From Lithodes maja (lineage: Eukaryota > Arthropoda > Malacostraca > Decapoda > Lithodidae): a stretch of DNA of 64,000 bases. Positions 31,213 to 42,543 of the stretch are shown one piece after another. A program made the translations under genes and the position numbers. Position 1 is the first letter of the stretch, and each line of letters starts with the position of its first letter. The notes under the pieces were generated by a model. That model saw nothing but the letters and a program-made list of their open reading frames with translations. It was not told the origin of the DNA and ran no database searches. The DNA lies in contig JBAKBP010004326.1 in assembly GCA_037953745.1 (NCBI GenBank), forward strand, positions 1-64,000, read 5' to 3'.

Positions 31213-31485
31213 TTAACTACGGTGATCGACATATGTAAACATGACGGCGGCGGTGTCGGCGTCGGACACTTGCGATAATGTTCCCGTCTATTTTGAATGC
31301 CATTGGATACAATAATATGTTGAGGGGGGGCTTTGCCCCCATGACGTGTTGTCATCATCATATATATTGCCAGTAGGGGGAAAACAACCAAAAGAATTGC
31401 CGCAAAGCCCTCCCCTCAACATATTAATGTATCCAATGGCAGTCAAAGTAGACGGGAACATGATCGCAAGCGTCCACCGCCGCCG
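31213..31485. repeat. R240 copies in inverted pair
   Basis: Left arm (CATGACGGCGGCGG...ATGTTCCCGTCTATTTTGAATGCCATTGGATACAATAATATGTTGAGG) and right arm (the reverse complement with substitutions, ending GCCGCCGTCATGTTTACATG) are about 90 bp each around a ~100-bp centre. Confidence 0.8.
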
Positions 31486-31700
31486 CCGCCGTCATGTTTA
31501 CATGATCGATCACCGCAGTTACTGTAAGTTCGCGTTTATTTTGAGTTTTTGACGACAATTTTTTGGGGGTTAGGCCTATTTGCCCCCTGCTGGCAAATTA
31601 TATGATGATGACAATATGTCATGGGGGGTGTTTGCCCCCCTCAACATATTATCGTATCAAACGGCATTCAAAATGGACGGGAACACGATGGCAAGCTTCC
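31486..31700 (+). repeat. R240 copy
   Basis: CGATCACCGCAGTTACTGTAAGTTCGCG, TTTGCCCCCTGCTGGCAAAT, ATGATGATGACAATATGTCATGGGGGG, CCCTCAACATATTATCGTAT, AAATGGACGGGAACACGATGGCAAGC in family order. Confidence 0.8.
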
Positions 31701-31739
31701 GTCGCCGCTCTGCGCAGTGTAAACAATGGTGGCGGTACG

Positions 31740-32060
31740 CCCGAACTCTACATTCTACCCGGCTAGGCCTATATTATAGGCTACAATACATAAGTAGGCT
31801 AGGCTATTTTATCTATAGGCTATGCCTAGTCTAATATTACAATTTAAGGTAGCATTCAAGTTGACTACAGCAGGACTTACCCTTGACCAGGTATAGGCTA
31901 TCCTAGTGTTTACTAGGCCTATACCCCTTTGAAAGGACATTAGCCTAGCCTAACCTAACAACCTTACCTAACCTATTATAGTAGGCTATTATGGGTGGGG
32001 GCTGCCGCCCCCACACCCGATTTTTGGTGTATTTGTCCATTTTGTCTGTTAAGTGGAAAT
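31740..32060 (+). repeat. R2 repeat copy 1
   Basis: Starts CATTCTACCCGGCTAGGCCTATATTATAGG and continues through CTAGTCTAATATTACAATTT, GACTACAGCAGGACTTACC, TACCCCTTTGAAAGGACATT and ATGGGTGGGGGCTGCCGCCC to ATTTTTGGTGTATTTGTC. Copies recur at 34914 and 36345. Confidence 0.85.
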
Positions 32061-33490
32061 TTTTTCAATTTGTCGATAACGAAAATCCTCCATGCGGACT
32101 ATAGCCTATGGAGAAAAATATGGCGAATCTATTGTTGCCTATTATCTCTAATAAATTGTTTCTCATAATGCTGCAGTAGTGTCGTTTAAAATACCAACCA
32201 TTTAATTGTGTGCCTTTAAAAATGACCTAAATTTGGCTATAGGCTACTGGAAGATTAGAAGAATCTTTAAGAAAGACTAGGTTAGGGTTATTGTTGTGCC
32301 AAAGCTAAATATAAAAGGAAGTGAATAAAATAAAATATGCCGAAAAAAATCGCCGTCAAAATAGACGCGAAGTTAACCGCGGCGATCGCCCTATGTAAAC
32401 ATGACGACCGTACACCCGGTAACTACATCCATCCCATTAAAAGTTACTGTGGGACACAAAATATGTTGAGGGGGTCTCTGTGGCTCTGCCCCCCCACGTC
32501 GGCCCGTCACGTATTATGATGTACGGTAAGTCATCATCATCTGTGCTAATTCATAGGATCCCCAATTAAGGACAAAGTCAATCAACAGACAAAATAAGCT
32601 CCCAAATTAAAATAACATAGCGGCCCGCCGTTTATGGGCGACTTTTTACACGTCATTTTAAATGTTACTTTCCTGCCCTGGTCTAGGCCTAATAGATTTT
32701 TCCAAAGAATCAAACTTAAATTAAAAGGAAGTAGCCTAGCCTACAGTTTATAGGAAGGCTATTCCAACATGCATTCCAGAACTTAGGCTAGCCTAGGCCT
32801 AGGCTATATGAAAATTTGTGGGTGGTCTGCCAAAAGAGAATCACTAGGCCTATTAGGCTATGGGTAGGCTAGTATGGGGTGCATTTTGCAAATCTTCTGA
32901 ACTCTTAGGCCTAGGCTAGGCTAAATTAAAACTCACAAAATCTGAGTAAAACCAGCACTAGAATTGTGTCTTGTCTTGTCTTGTCTTGGGGGTTAAGGGC
33001 AACCTCAGGCGAATACTCGCACGCTCCGGCCCTACCGTAGTCGCGGAGATCCTATGTCACAATTTAAATTAGTTTATAGTTAAGGTTAAAATTCACCACC
33101 GTGTCACTTTCACTCTAGGTCATTCGTAGAACCGTAACACTGTAAAGGCAACAACCCAATAGCAGGTCATCAGGTGGCGAACTAGAGACCTACAAACCGC
33201 GGTACTAGGACCAGAGCAATGTCTTGAAGCGAGGTGCCCTTATCAACCAACCCCAGACAATCCAGTAGGAGCTGTCGGATGGAATCCATCTTTGAAGCCA
33301 GAAAGGGACGCCCATCCACATGCTCAGTGACGGGACGAGGCGAGGCTTAGGAGGCATATGTAGGACGACCAGATGTAGGATGTGGAGGGGAAGAGGTACC
33401 GTACGACGATACATGGGATGCGGAGACTGCAGAGGGCAGAGCTCGTCAAAGTTATACGGTTCCTCAGGACCTCAACAATAACAGGGGGAC
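32061..33490. other. TAGGCCTA-rich non-coding zone with one R240 copy
   Basis: No gene seen. 32330-32520 contains a diverged R240 copy (AAATAGACGCGAAGTTAACC, ATGTTGAGGGGGTCTCTG). Many AGGCCTA, TAGGCTA and GCCTAGCC words occur at 32680-32940. A (GTCTT)n run lies at 32967-32987. The stretch 33000-33480 has normal base composition, no recognisable domain and no family match within the window. Confidence 0.5.
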
Positions 33491-34210
33491 GGCCGGTGCG
33501 GGCAATGGTCGATCGCCGTAGTTAATATAAGTTCGCGTCTATTGTGATGGCAATTTTTGTTGTAGTTAGGCTAGGCCTAGGCTATTTGCCCCCTGCTGGC
33601 AATATATATGATGATGACAATATGTCATGGGGGGTGATTGACCCCCTCAACATATTATTGTATCCAACGATCTCTAACCTCTGTATCTCAAAAAGGGCTA
33701 GAGCAAATTGGCTGTAAATTTCCACATCTAGGCTATTCCTTGACAGATTTGCGCCCTCCAATTAATATTTATTAGCATAAATTCAGCCTAGTTTAGCCTA
33801 TAAAACAAAAACTAACATTTGTTTAGCCTAGGCCTACATATAAAAAGAAAAAACCCACTCGTACTGCAATTATAAGCATAAATATGAGTACCGTATCTAA
33901 GTTACCGGTACAAAGCAAATGTTTTTGTATAGCCTAAAATAAACCATAAAATGGTCATCTTTCAACCGTTGAGGTCATAAATATAAAAAAATCTAATACA
34001 TTAGGAAAAAATGCGTTAAAAGTTGTGTTAGCGGGTCTATCGTCCCCTTTACTTACGTAGTCGCACGCTCGCAGTTACTTTCGCGTCTAATTTGACTGTG
34101 GTTATTTGCCCCTGCTGGTGATATATATGATGATGACAATAAGTCATAGGGGGATAAAGCCCCTTCAACCCATTATTGTATCCCACGGCCAGGCGTTGGG
34201 TAAATTGTTT
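33491..34210. repeat. R240 copies and AT-rich TAGGCCTA spacer
   Basis: R240-like blocks lie at 33505-33665 and 34060-34200 (GCCCCTGCTGGTGATATATATGATGATGACAATAAGTCATAG). Between them is AT-rich DNA with GCCTAGGCCTA words. The block TCTCTAACCTCTGTATCTCA...GGCTATTCCTTGAC at 33670-33745 recurs at 38485-38560. Confidence 0.7.
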
Positions 34211-34913
34211 TGTTACCGGCCGGCGGATTGAGGGTGGCTTTACCCAGCAGTTAAATTAGAAGCGAATGTAGGCCTAACTGCGAGCGTGCGACTAGGCTAT
34301 ATAAACAAAGCTTTGGTATGCCCACAACTACAACTCTTACCAAAACTGCAATTAGCCTATTTTTGTTTGTTTTTTCAGTCTAGGCAAAATTGTGGAGGCT
34401 AGGCTAAATTATTTAGCTGCAATTAGCCTAGCCTATTTTTGTTTGTTCTTTCAGTCTAGGCTAAATTCTTTGACATGTGCACTATTGTGTAGGCCTGTGC
34501 TTTCCAATAGAAGTAAAAATATGTAGCCTAGCCTAATGCAATTTTACTAAAACCCAAGCCTACCTGAATATAGCCCTATGCAGAGCTCAACAGCAAAAAC
34601 AAAACAAAATATGTTGAGCAGTGAAATAAAATTAAGCTGGGCCTGTTTTCTGAGGCGTAATAACCTAATGAAGTATACTATAGCCTAATCTAATTTAAGT
34701 TATTTCACAAAATACTAATAGGCCTACCCAGCCCTCCTCGTGCATTATTTTCCATTGTAAAATAAGTTTGTGCTTAACTGCAGTAATGAAAAGTAGCCTA
34801 TAAATAGGCTAGCCTATGTTGGCTGTGCAATTGTCTCGATTTTACTATTTTTACCTAATTAGGCCTAAAGCAGCCTGAGCCTATTCCCAACCCCCAAACA
34901 GTATCCCATGTTA
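34211..34913. other. TAGGCCTA/GCCTAGCC-rich non-coding DNA
   Basis: No gene seen. Self-complementary words AGGCCT and CTAGGCCTAG and the phrase TTAGCCTA.TTTTTGTTTGTT...TTCAGTCTAGGC occur twice (34355-34390, 34425-34460). TGTTGGCTGTGCAATTGTCTCGATTT...AATTAGGCCTAAAGCAGCC at 34815-34880 recurs at 38718-38780. Confidence 0.6.
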
Positions 34914-35160
34914 AGCCAAGCTAGGCCTAGTCTAATATTACAATTTAAGGTAGCATTCAAGGAGACTACAGCAGGACTTACCTTTGACCGGTTATAGGCT
35001 ATCCAAGTGTTTACTAGGCCTATACCCCTTTGAAAGGACATTAGCCTAGCCTAACCTAACAACCTTACCTAACCTATCATAGTAGGCTATTATGGGTGGG
35101 GGCTGCCGCCCCCACACCCCAATTTTTGGTGTATTTGTCTATTTTGCCCCCTGCTGGCAA
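34914..35160 (+). repeat. R2 repeat copy 2
   Basis: An uninterrupted match to copy 1 from CTAGGCCTAGTCTAATATTA to TTTTTGGTGTATTTGTCTATTTTGCCCCCTGCTGG. It shows the empty site for the SINE in copy 3. Confidence 0.85.
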
Positions 35161-35880
35161 TATGACGATGACATGACAAGTTTTTCATTCCTCTTTCTAT
35201 GTTTTTCCCCTTCTGTTCTTATTCTGTCTCATTCGGTTGTCCTCCGGATGGCCTATATCATATGCCACCCTGGCCTGGCTAGGTTATTAGCTCCTGACCT
35301 GATTTGTGTCGGTCGCTGATGCGGTCGAGCTGACTCGATTTCCCTCGGTGTGTATTTTTTGTGCATTTCGGTGCGATATATTTTTTCCATAGACCTGATC
35401 TCTCATTCTTCGCTTTTGATCACTTCTTAATTGGTGCTGTGCTGCAGTGTAGCAGTTCTTGCCTCATCTTTCGGCTCTACCCTATAAGAGTTCTGCTGTG
35501 GAACTCATGTGGTGCGGCTGAATTGGTGAAATGGCAGGAAATATCTGCGTATCTTCACCGGGCTAGATTTGTTCACCTGCCCTTCCCTACCTATCATGTC
35601 TTGATTGGTTGTCCATCTTGATCTAATTCTTCAGGCCAGCCCTATTAGAGTATTTTGGGGGAACTCAGTGGTGTGGTTAAACTATTTTTAATATATATTT
35701 GTTTAAATATGTAAGATATGCAATAAATTATGTAAAATATATTGTTTTTGCTTTATACCTATACATATAATTGTCATTATTAAGGAAATTCCATTGACTA
35801 TTTACATCGCTAGGCCTAGCTTCCTTATTTCTATTAATTTCCTCCAGTTCACAATGAAACCTATTGCTAACTTCCCTTGT
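35161..35880. other. Unassigned sequence
   Basis: No convincing gene. The phrase CTATAAGAG(T)...GGAACTCA.GTGGTG occurs twice (35480-35515 and 35642-35680), so part is a diverged duplication. Confidence 0.4.
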
Positions 35881-36345
35881 TCTTCAGCAGCCGCGGCGGT
35901 GTCGGCGTTGGACGCTTGGGATAATGTTCCCGTCTATTTTGAATGCCATTGGATACAATAATATGTTGAAAGCCCCCCCTAACCCCCCCCCCCCCCCATG
36001 ACATGTTATCATCATCATATATTATATTGCCAGTAGGGGGCAAAAAACCAAAAAAATTGCCGCAAAGCCCTTCCCTCAACATATTATTGTATCCAATGGC
36101 AGTCAAAATAGACGGGAACATGATTGCAAGCGTCCACCGCCGCCGTCATGTTTACATGGTCGATCGCCGCAGTTTGGTTAGGCCTATTTGCCCCCTGCTG
36201 GCAAATTATATGATGATGACAATATGTCATGGGGGTGTTTGCCCCCCTCAACATATTATTGTATCCAACGTCATTCAAAATGGACGGGAACATGATGGCA
36301 AGCTTTCGTCGCCGCTCTGCGTAGTGTAAACATTGGTGGTGGTAC
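35881..36345. repeat. R240 inverted pair followed by a direct copy
   Basis: 35885-36165 repeats the fold-back arrangement of 31213-31485. 36165-36340 continues with TTGCCCCCTGCTGGCAAATT, TGTCATGGGGGTGTTTGCCC and CATCATTCAAAATGGACGGG-type phrases. A C run of about 14 lies at 35984-35997. Confidence 0.8.
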
Positions 36346-36570
36346 GCCCGAACTCTACATTCTGCCCGGCTAGGCCTATATTATAGGCTACAATAAATTA
36401 ATAGGCTAAGCTATTTTATCTATAGGCTAGACCTAGTCTAATATTACAATTTAAGGTAGCATTCAAGGAGACTACAGCAGGACTTACCTTTGACCGGGTA
36501 TAGGCTATCCTAGTGTTTACTAGGCCTATACCCCTTTGAAAGGACATTAGCCTAGCCTAACCTAACAACC

Positions 36571-36606
<36 letters not shown>

Positions 36607-37240
36607 TACAGTATATTACAACTTACTCCCTCTCGGGCATAGGCTGAGAGCCTGGACATTCACAGCTGTACAATGAGCAGTGAAGCCCGTGAGGTCTTGT
36701 TCCAGTCTAGGGAGTGAGACATGTGAAGCACGTAGAGTACAATGAGCACCTGCCATCTTGCCTTCACATGAGGCACGGTGCTCACTCATGGCCCGAAGTG
36801 ACCCCATCTCTGAAGCCACCTCGTTCCTGTGCTTCACTGTCTCACCCCCTACACTCGGACTCTCACTCTTACACACACACACAACGCCACCTGTTGAGCA
36901 GATAACTCACCAGGCATTGCACCCCTATAGCATATTTTGAATATGGGAATACTCATACAGTGCTATTTAATCAGGGAACAATGAGAGTATTTTATTAGCG
37001 TTTCGGTGGGCTTTGTGGTAATGCACGGATACTAGTTACAGCACAAATTCCATCCCAATAATATCTTCCCATTGATACATCGGGATTTGAACCCGGGACC
37101 TTTGGATTACAAGGCCAGTGGCAAGACCACTCCGCCACACCTCCCCTTACATAACCTACCTAACCTATCATAGTAGGCTATTATGGGTGGGGGCTGCCGC
37201 CCCCACACCCAATTTTTGGTGTATTTGTCTATTTTGCCCA
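36346..37240 (+). repeat. R2 repeat copy 3, split by a SINE
   Basis: The left part ends AACCTAACAACCTTAC at 36574; the right part resumes at ~37147 with CTTACATAACC...CTATCATAGTAGGC and ends TTTTGGTGTATTTGTC. Copy 2 gives the uninterrupted order. Confidence 0.85.
36575..37146 (-). mobile_element. tRNA(Thr)-like SINE, copy 1
   Basis: A minus-strand SINE. The head (from 37146) is tRNA-like: GGGGAGGTGTGGCGGAGTGG (A-box region), anticodon loop CTTGTAA (TGT, Thr), B box GGGTTCAAATCCC. The body is ~450 bp, with a poly(A) tail as T29 at 36575-36603. It splits R2 copy 3, with a short CTTAC duplication at the joints. The head should act as an internal RNA polymerase III promoter. Confidence 0.85.
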
Positions 37241-38490
37241 CTGCTGGCACCCTCAACATATTATTGGGTATTATTCTATAATTGCACCTATACGAGATAA
37301 ACAAATTATTATTGTATTTAACAGGAAGGTCGACGAGTTAAGTGATGTGGTATAGGTGGCAATATGCGGAAATGGATTATAAAGGCATTCTGCCCCCCTC
37401 TTACCCCTTACGAAAATCTACGGTTATTCACTCCACCCCAATTGGATTTATACCGTTTTACCCAACCAGCGGGGGTGTGGGGGCGGCAGCCCCCCACCCA
37501 TAATACTAGGTTAGGGTTAGGTAAGGTTGTTAGGTTAGGCTAATGTCTCTCTGAAACAATTGTAAATCGTGTCACATCTAGATTGATAGACTTTTGTCAG
37601 AGGGGGCGGAATGCCCTTATAATCCATTTCCGCATATTGCCACCTATACCACATCACTTACCTCGTTGTACCTTCCTGTTAAATACAATAATATTTTTTT
37701 TTAGCTCGTATAGGTGCAATTATAGAAATTTACCTATTATTGTATCCATTGGCATTCAAAATAGACGGGAACATGATTGCAGACGTCCGCCGCCTCCGTC
37801 ATGTTTACATTTGTCGATCGGCGTTGTTAAGTTCGTGTCTATTTTGACGGAGATTTATTTGGTTATTTGCCCCCTGCTGGAAATATATATTATGATGACA
37901 ATATGTCATGGGGGGGTGAAGGGGGCAAAGCCCAACCTCAACATATTATTGTATCCAAAGGCAGTCTAAATAGACAGGAAAAGGATGGCAAGCGTCCGAC
38001 GCCACTACGCGTACGCGTAGTGTAAACAATGTATGGCGATACACCCGGTAACTACATCCTACCCGGCTAATGTCCTTTCAAAGGGGTAGCCTATAAATTA
38101 GTAAACACTAGGATAGCCTATACAACGCAACTCTTGCCGATAGGCCGAGCCTAAAGGCTAACCTATTCATAAAGGTGTCTATTTTGACGGCAATTTTTTT
38201 CGGTTATTTGCCCCCTGCTAGCAATATATATGATGGTGAAATATGTCATGGGGGGGGGGGGGGGGGCCCTCAACATATTATTGTATCCAATGGCATTCAA
38301 AATAGACAGGAACTTTATTGCAAACGTCCGACACCTCCCCCGCCACCGCCATGTTTACATGTGTCGATCGCCGTGGTTAAGTTCGCGTCTATTTTGACGG
38401 CGATTTTTTTCGGTTATTTGCCCCCTGCTGGCAATATATAAGATGATAACAATATGTCATGAGGGGGGGGCCTCAACAATGACCTCTAAC
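37241..38490. repeat. R240 copies, some tandem, with inverted R2 pieces
   Basis: R240 units at 37735-38060, 38165-38345 and 38345-38490 follow each other head to tail at about 180-240 bp (CGATCGCCGTGGTTAAGTTC, GCCCCCTGCTGGCAATATAT, TATGTCATGGGGGG, AACATATTATTGTATCCAAT, AAATAGACGGGAACATGATT). Inverted R2 pieces lie at 37440-37545 (GGGTGTGGGGGCGGCAGCCC) and 38060-38130. The phrase AAATGGATTATAAAGGCATTCTGCCCCC at 37370 is inverted at 37605-37640. Confidence 0.75.
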
Positions 38491-39594
38491 CTCTGTATCT
38501 CAAATAGGGCTAGAGCAAATTGGCTGCAAATTTCCACATCTAGGCTATTCCTTGACTGACTCTTCCCAAATGGTAGACATATTAGCTTGATCACTCTAGG
38601 CCTAGTTGTTTTTTAGTTACAGAGGTTATAGCCTAGGTCATGATTTCTTGCATACTTACAGCGAATAGACTAGGCCTATTGTAGATTGGTAAAATATTTG
38701 CATAATAGGCCTAGGCTATGTTGGCTGTGCAATTGTCTCGATTTGACTATTTTTACCTAATTAGGCCTAAAGCAGCCTCAGTCTATTCCCAAACCCCAAA
38801 CAGTATCCCATGTTAAGCCCTAGGCTAGGCCTAATCCCACTCAATCAAAAATCTAACTGATAAATTCGTACCTACCGGTAGCGCTGCCTAGGCTAGGCCT
38901 ATATTTTTCGTGAATAGATATATAGAAAATGGTTTAAAGGAAAGAGCATCCTATATTATGTTCAAATAATATGTAATAGCACTGTGTATGGTTGTATTAA
39001 ATTTAAATAGTGATAGATGTGTATATTAATGGGATAAATACTCCGAAGTTCGCATACGTTCAGAAAATTAGTCCAACACTGTTGCCAGATACTAATCAAT
39101 CCCATTATCATTATATCATAATGGATTTTACTCATTTGCATAATTTCAAATACCTAGGACATTAATATAATATTTTCCTATCTTTTTTTGTAGTGATATT
39201 TGTATGATTTAGTGGTATATTGGTGTCTGTCTAGGGTTATAATGCATTGTGAAAGTTACCTCTGCATCTCTGACTTGGTATAACAGTTCGGTATGGGCCG
39301 GCTTAAGTACCCCTGCTTTCTTTGAGTACTACACGGCAAGAGAAGCTTTCGGTTCTGTCACAGACTGTCGGTTCTGTCACAGACTGTCATTACTGTTCAA
39401 GGTAAACAGCAACTGCTAAATTCGACATCATGTTCAAATAATATGTAATAGCATTATCTATGGTTGTATTAGACAACAATCGTGATAGGTTTCTATTTTA
39501 TGTGGATAAATAGTATTAAGCTGAATAAACTAAATACCGAAAGTTCACTAGAGTGGTTGTTGATACATTTGCTAGATATGAAGGGTTAGGCAGT
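38491..39594. other. Non-coding sequence
   Basis: No gene seen. 38491-38900 repeats blocks also found at 33670 and 34815. 39340-39390 has a 19-bp duplication (CGGTTCTGTCACAGACTGT). The phrase ATGTTCAAATAATATGTAATAGCA..TATGGTTGTATTA occurs at 38958 and 39429, so a diverged ~470-bp duplication is likely. Confidence 0.5.
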
Positions 39595-40150
39595 GTTGCC
39601 AGTTGTATCGCTACATATTACCACTAGATGTAGAGCTATTTACTTCAATTTAGCAGCCATGTTTTCATATCTAGAGAGATTTACTAGGGATAATTTAAAA
39701 ATTTCACACATTCTAGTCATATTACATTGTAAAATTTGCAAAACAAACAAACCAAAACTCTTTAGAAATTGCAGCATTATTCTAACATTGTTTGACTATG
39801 TAGCAACATGCTAGCGACTTTTGAGAAAGGATCTAGCGGTATTTTGTGGAGACATACTGGGAGGGAGGTGGTGGTTGCAGAGTTGCCAGTTGGAAAGCTA
39901 CATATTACTGCTAAATGTAGAGCTATTTACTTCAATCTAGCAGCCATTTCTTTTATATCTAGAGACATTTACTAGGGATAATTTGAAAATTTCAGACATT
40001 CTAGTCATACTACATTGTAAAATTTGCAAAACAAACAAACCAAAACTCTTTAGAAATTGCAGCATTATCCTAACATTGTTTGGCTATGTAGCAACATGCT
40101 AGCGACTTTTGAGAAAGGATCTAGCGGTATTTCGTGGTAACACTTTAGGA
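39595..40150 (+). repeat. ~287-bp tandem duplication
   Basis: Two adjacent copies, starting GTTGCCAGTT at 39595 and 39882, share long blocks such as TTGCAAAACAAACAAACCAA and ACATGCTAGCGACTTTTGAG. No conserved frame is evident. Confidence 0.85.
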
Positions 40151-40935
40151 GGGTTAAAATACGAGTCACACGGGCAATTGCCAAAACTTTAAAGGTCCAT
40201 ATCATTGTTATTAAACTAAGCATTTGGCAAAGGGAGGAATTGTTAAAAACCTTAGCCAATACTCTGTCATTCACCAAAAATAAATTTGAATTATCATTAT
40301 TATTTGGTAGGGTAGGTATGTATAGGTAGGTTGGCTAAATAATTGCTGGAATTCGTAGGGACTCGAACTGTTTTGAGAGCGTTAAATAAAAAAACAAATT
40401 ATAGATCTGAATAATAAAGAGATTTATGTTATTAAGCAAAACTGGGGGATGCGTGGAAGCCTATAGACTGTAGACGGTAAACTTTGTGTGGGTAGCGAAT
40501 TCGGTTTTAAAGTAATTTAACCCTCCAGCCCCGGGGGCTATAGCTCGCGACTGTGCTGCGGTACCGGGTGTTTTGACGATCTTTGGCCTATGTTAACTAC
40601 TCTGTAAGTCAATGAATATGGCATGTAATGTTGTGAATAAAAAAGAATAATGTTCCACAAACCTTCCTCTGTCGAATGGCGTTGAGTAGAGGTCTCTAGC
40701 CCCTCTGGTTGCATAATGGTGAGCGCGGGAAGACGAGTGCTTTTTTATGCGGCAAATTCTTCCCGCGTTCGAACGCGTCGCCCCGGCCATGGCTACGACG
40801 CACCTAGCCGCTCGCCGCGCCAAAGTATTTATCTCCCTTAGACGATTTTAGTGTTTGATATTGAGAATGTGATGTTTATTTGATATTTTCTAGTTATTTT
40901 GAGGCCAATTACATAAAATATGTTTATTAGGGTAT

Positions 40936-41620
40936 CACTGTCACTGATATTGCTAATTTTCACTCGATACCGTACATTTTATTAGTAATTGAGGTAGGTT
41001 ATTGTTGTATTAGGCGCTGATTATTCGTTATTACAGGTGTTTATTATTCTTTGGTCATCAAGTATTGTGTCTTGTGTCACTTTCACTTTGATAAATATGC
41101 TTTAGAGTGTCACTGTCACTGATAATGCTCATTTTCACTCGATACCGTACATTTTATTAGTAATTGAGGTAGGTTATTGTTGTATTAGGCACTGATTATT
41201 CGTTATCACAGGTGTTTATTATACTTTGGCCATCAAATATTAGGTCTTGTGTCACTTTCACTTTGACAAATATGCTTTAGAGAGTGTCACTGTCACTGAT
41301 AATGCTCATTTTCACTCGATACCGTACATTTTATTAGTAATTGAGGTAGGTTATTGTTGTATTAGGCACTGATTATTCGTTATCACAGGTGTTTATTATA
41401 CTTTGGCCATCAAATATTAGGTCTTGTGTCACTTTCACTTTGACAAATATGCTTTAGAGAGTGTCACTGTCACTGATAATGCTCATTTTCACTCGATACC
41501 GTACATTTTATTAGTAATTGAGGTAGGTTATTGTTGTATTAGGCACTGATTATTCGTTATCACAGGTATTTATTATACTTTGGCCATCAAATATTAGGTC
41601 TTGTGTCACTTTCACTTAGT
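40936..41620. repeat. ~177-bp tandem repeat, about 4 units
   Basis: Units start at about 40936, 41111, 41287 and 41465 with CACTGTCACTGATA, followed by TTTTCACTCGATACCGTACA, AGGTAGGTTATTGTTGTATT and GTGTCACTTTCACTTTGA. It lies between the transposase stop and the left terminus of piggyBac 2. Confidence 0.9.
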
Positions 41621-41886
41621 TATATGATTTGTAAACGTTTTATATACAATTTATTGTGTCTTTTTTCACTGATTTCTATATTTCTATAGGTTCTAATCAT
41701 ATGAATGTCACTTGGTATATACATATGTGTCACTTTCACATATTATTATGGTGGAATTGTATTTGTATCAATTTTCTCATAATACATGACTTTTGTATTA
41801 CAATAAATTGGTTTTCTTCCACTTTTTGCCTATATATAATTATAGTGTACATATTGTCATTTTATTTGGCAATTTCAGTATGATTA

Positions 41887-42543
41887 TTAGAACTCCAGCT
41901 TGGAGTGGTAATCAAAGAAGCACTCTAAAGCACAGAGTGCCACCTTGCACTCCACACACTCCATGGTTGACTTTTTACCTGGGTTCGGCCTCACCCTGCT
42001 GTTGTAGCAGACATGGCACCGCTTCTGCTGTGTTCTTCCTGATTCATTCTGAGGCAGGGAACCAAGCCTGTGCCTAATCAAGTATTGAGCAGCCTGCAAG
42101 CGGTCGATAACGGCGGGCCCAGGATGTGCCACTGCCCTCTGTGACGTACCATACTTCTCCAGGAGCTCCGTCAACACCTGCTTTTGGAACCTCCGCAGGC
42201 TATTGAACTTCAGGGGTGTGTTCACATTCCGAAGCTTGTATATATTGTATGCATTCAGAACTGACATGTCCACCATATGCAGAAAGAACTTTTTGTACCA
42301 TCTGCACGAGGTACGCAGGCAGTCAATGAAGCCTATCTGCATGTCGGACTTGTCCACCAGCCTCATGTTGATGTTGTAGTCCAGGACAGCATCGGGCTTG
42401 GTCACCCTGGCCTGGGTGCGGCGATCCACCTTGCCAGTCTCCACCATTTCCCCCTTGTGGATGGTGGTCAGGAGGGTTGACCTTCCGCTGGTCGTGCCAG
42501 TGGATAGCCAGAATGGGCCCCGACTTCTTCTTGAAGACATCAC
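41887..42543 (-). pseudogene. piggyBac 2 transposase, C-terminal part after frameshift
   Basis: It continues the transposase after a single frame change at about 42480-42500. It carries the third acidic motif VLDYNINMRLVDKSDMQ, the WYKKFFLHMVDMSVLNAYNIYK segment, and a C-terminal zinc-type domain, KRCHVCYNSRV...MECVECKVALCALECFFDYH (CxxC, CxxC, C, C). It ends with a natural stop at 41887. The Met at 42543 lies in the shadow of the upstream frame and is not a start. The extra frame change is the only visible defect in the catalytic part. Confidence 0.88.

Noticed and set aside
37735..38490. CRISPR-like spaced repeats
   Set aside because: R240 units are long, unequal in spacing, occur in both orientations and the spacers are also repeats; the genome is animal.
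42323..42480. C-terminal tail of the long piggyBac 2 frame
   Set aside because: Out-of-frame reading after the indel; the true C-terminus is in the 42543-41887 frame.
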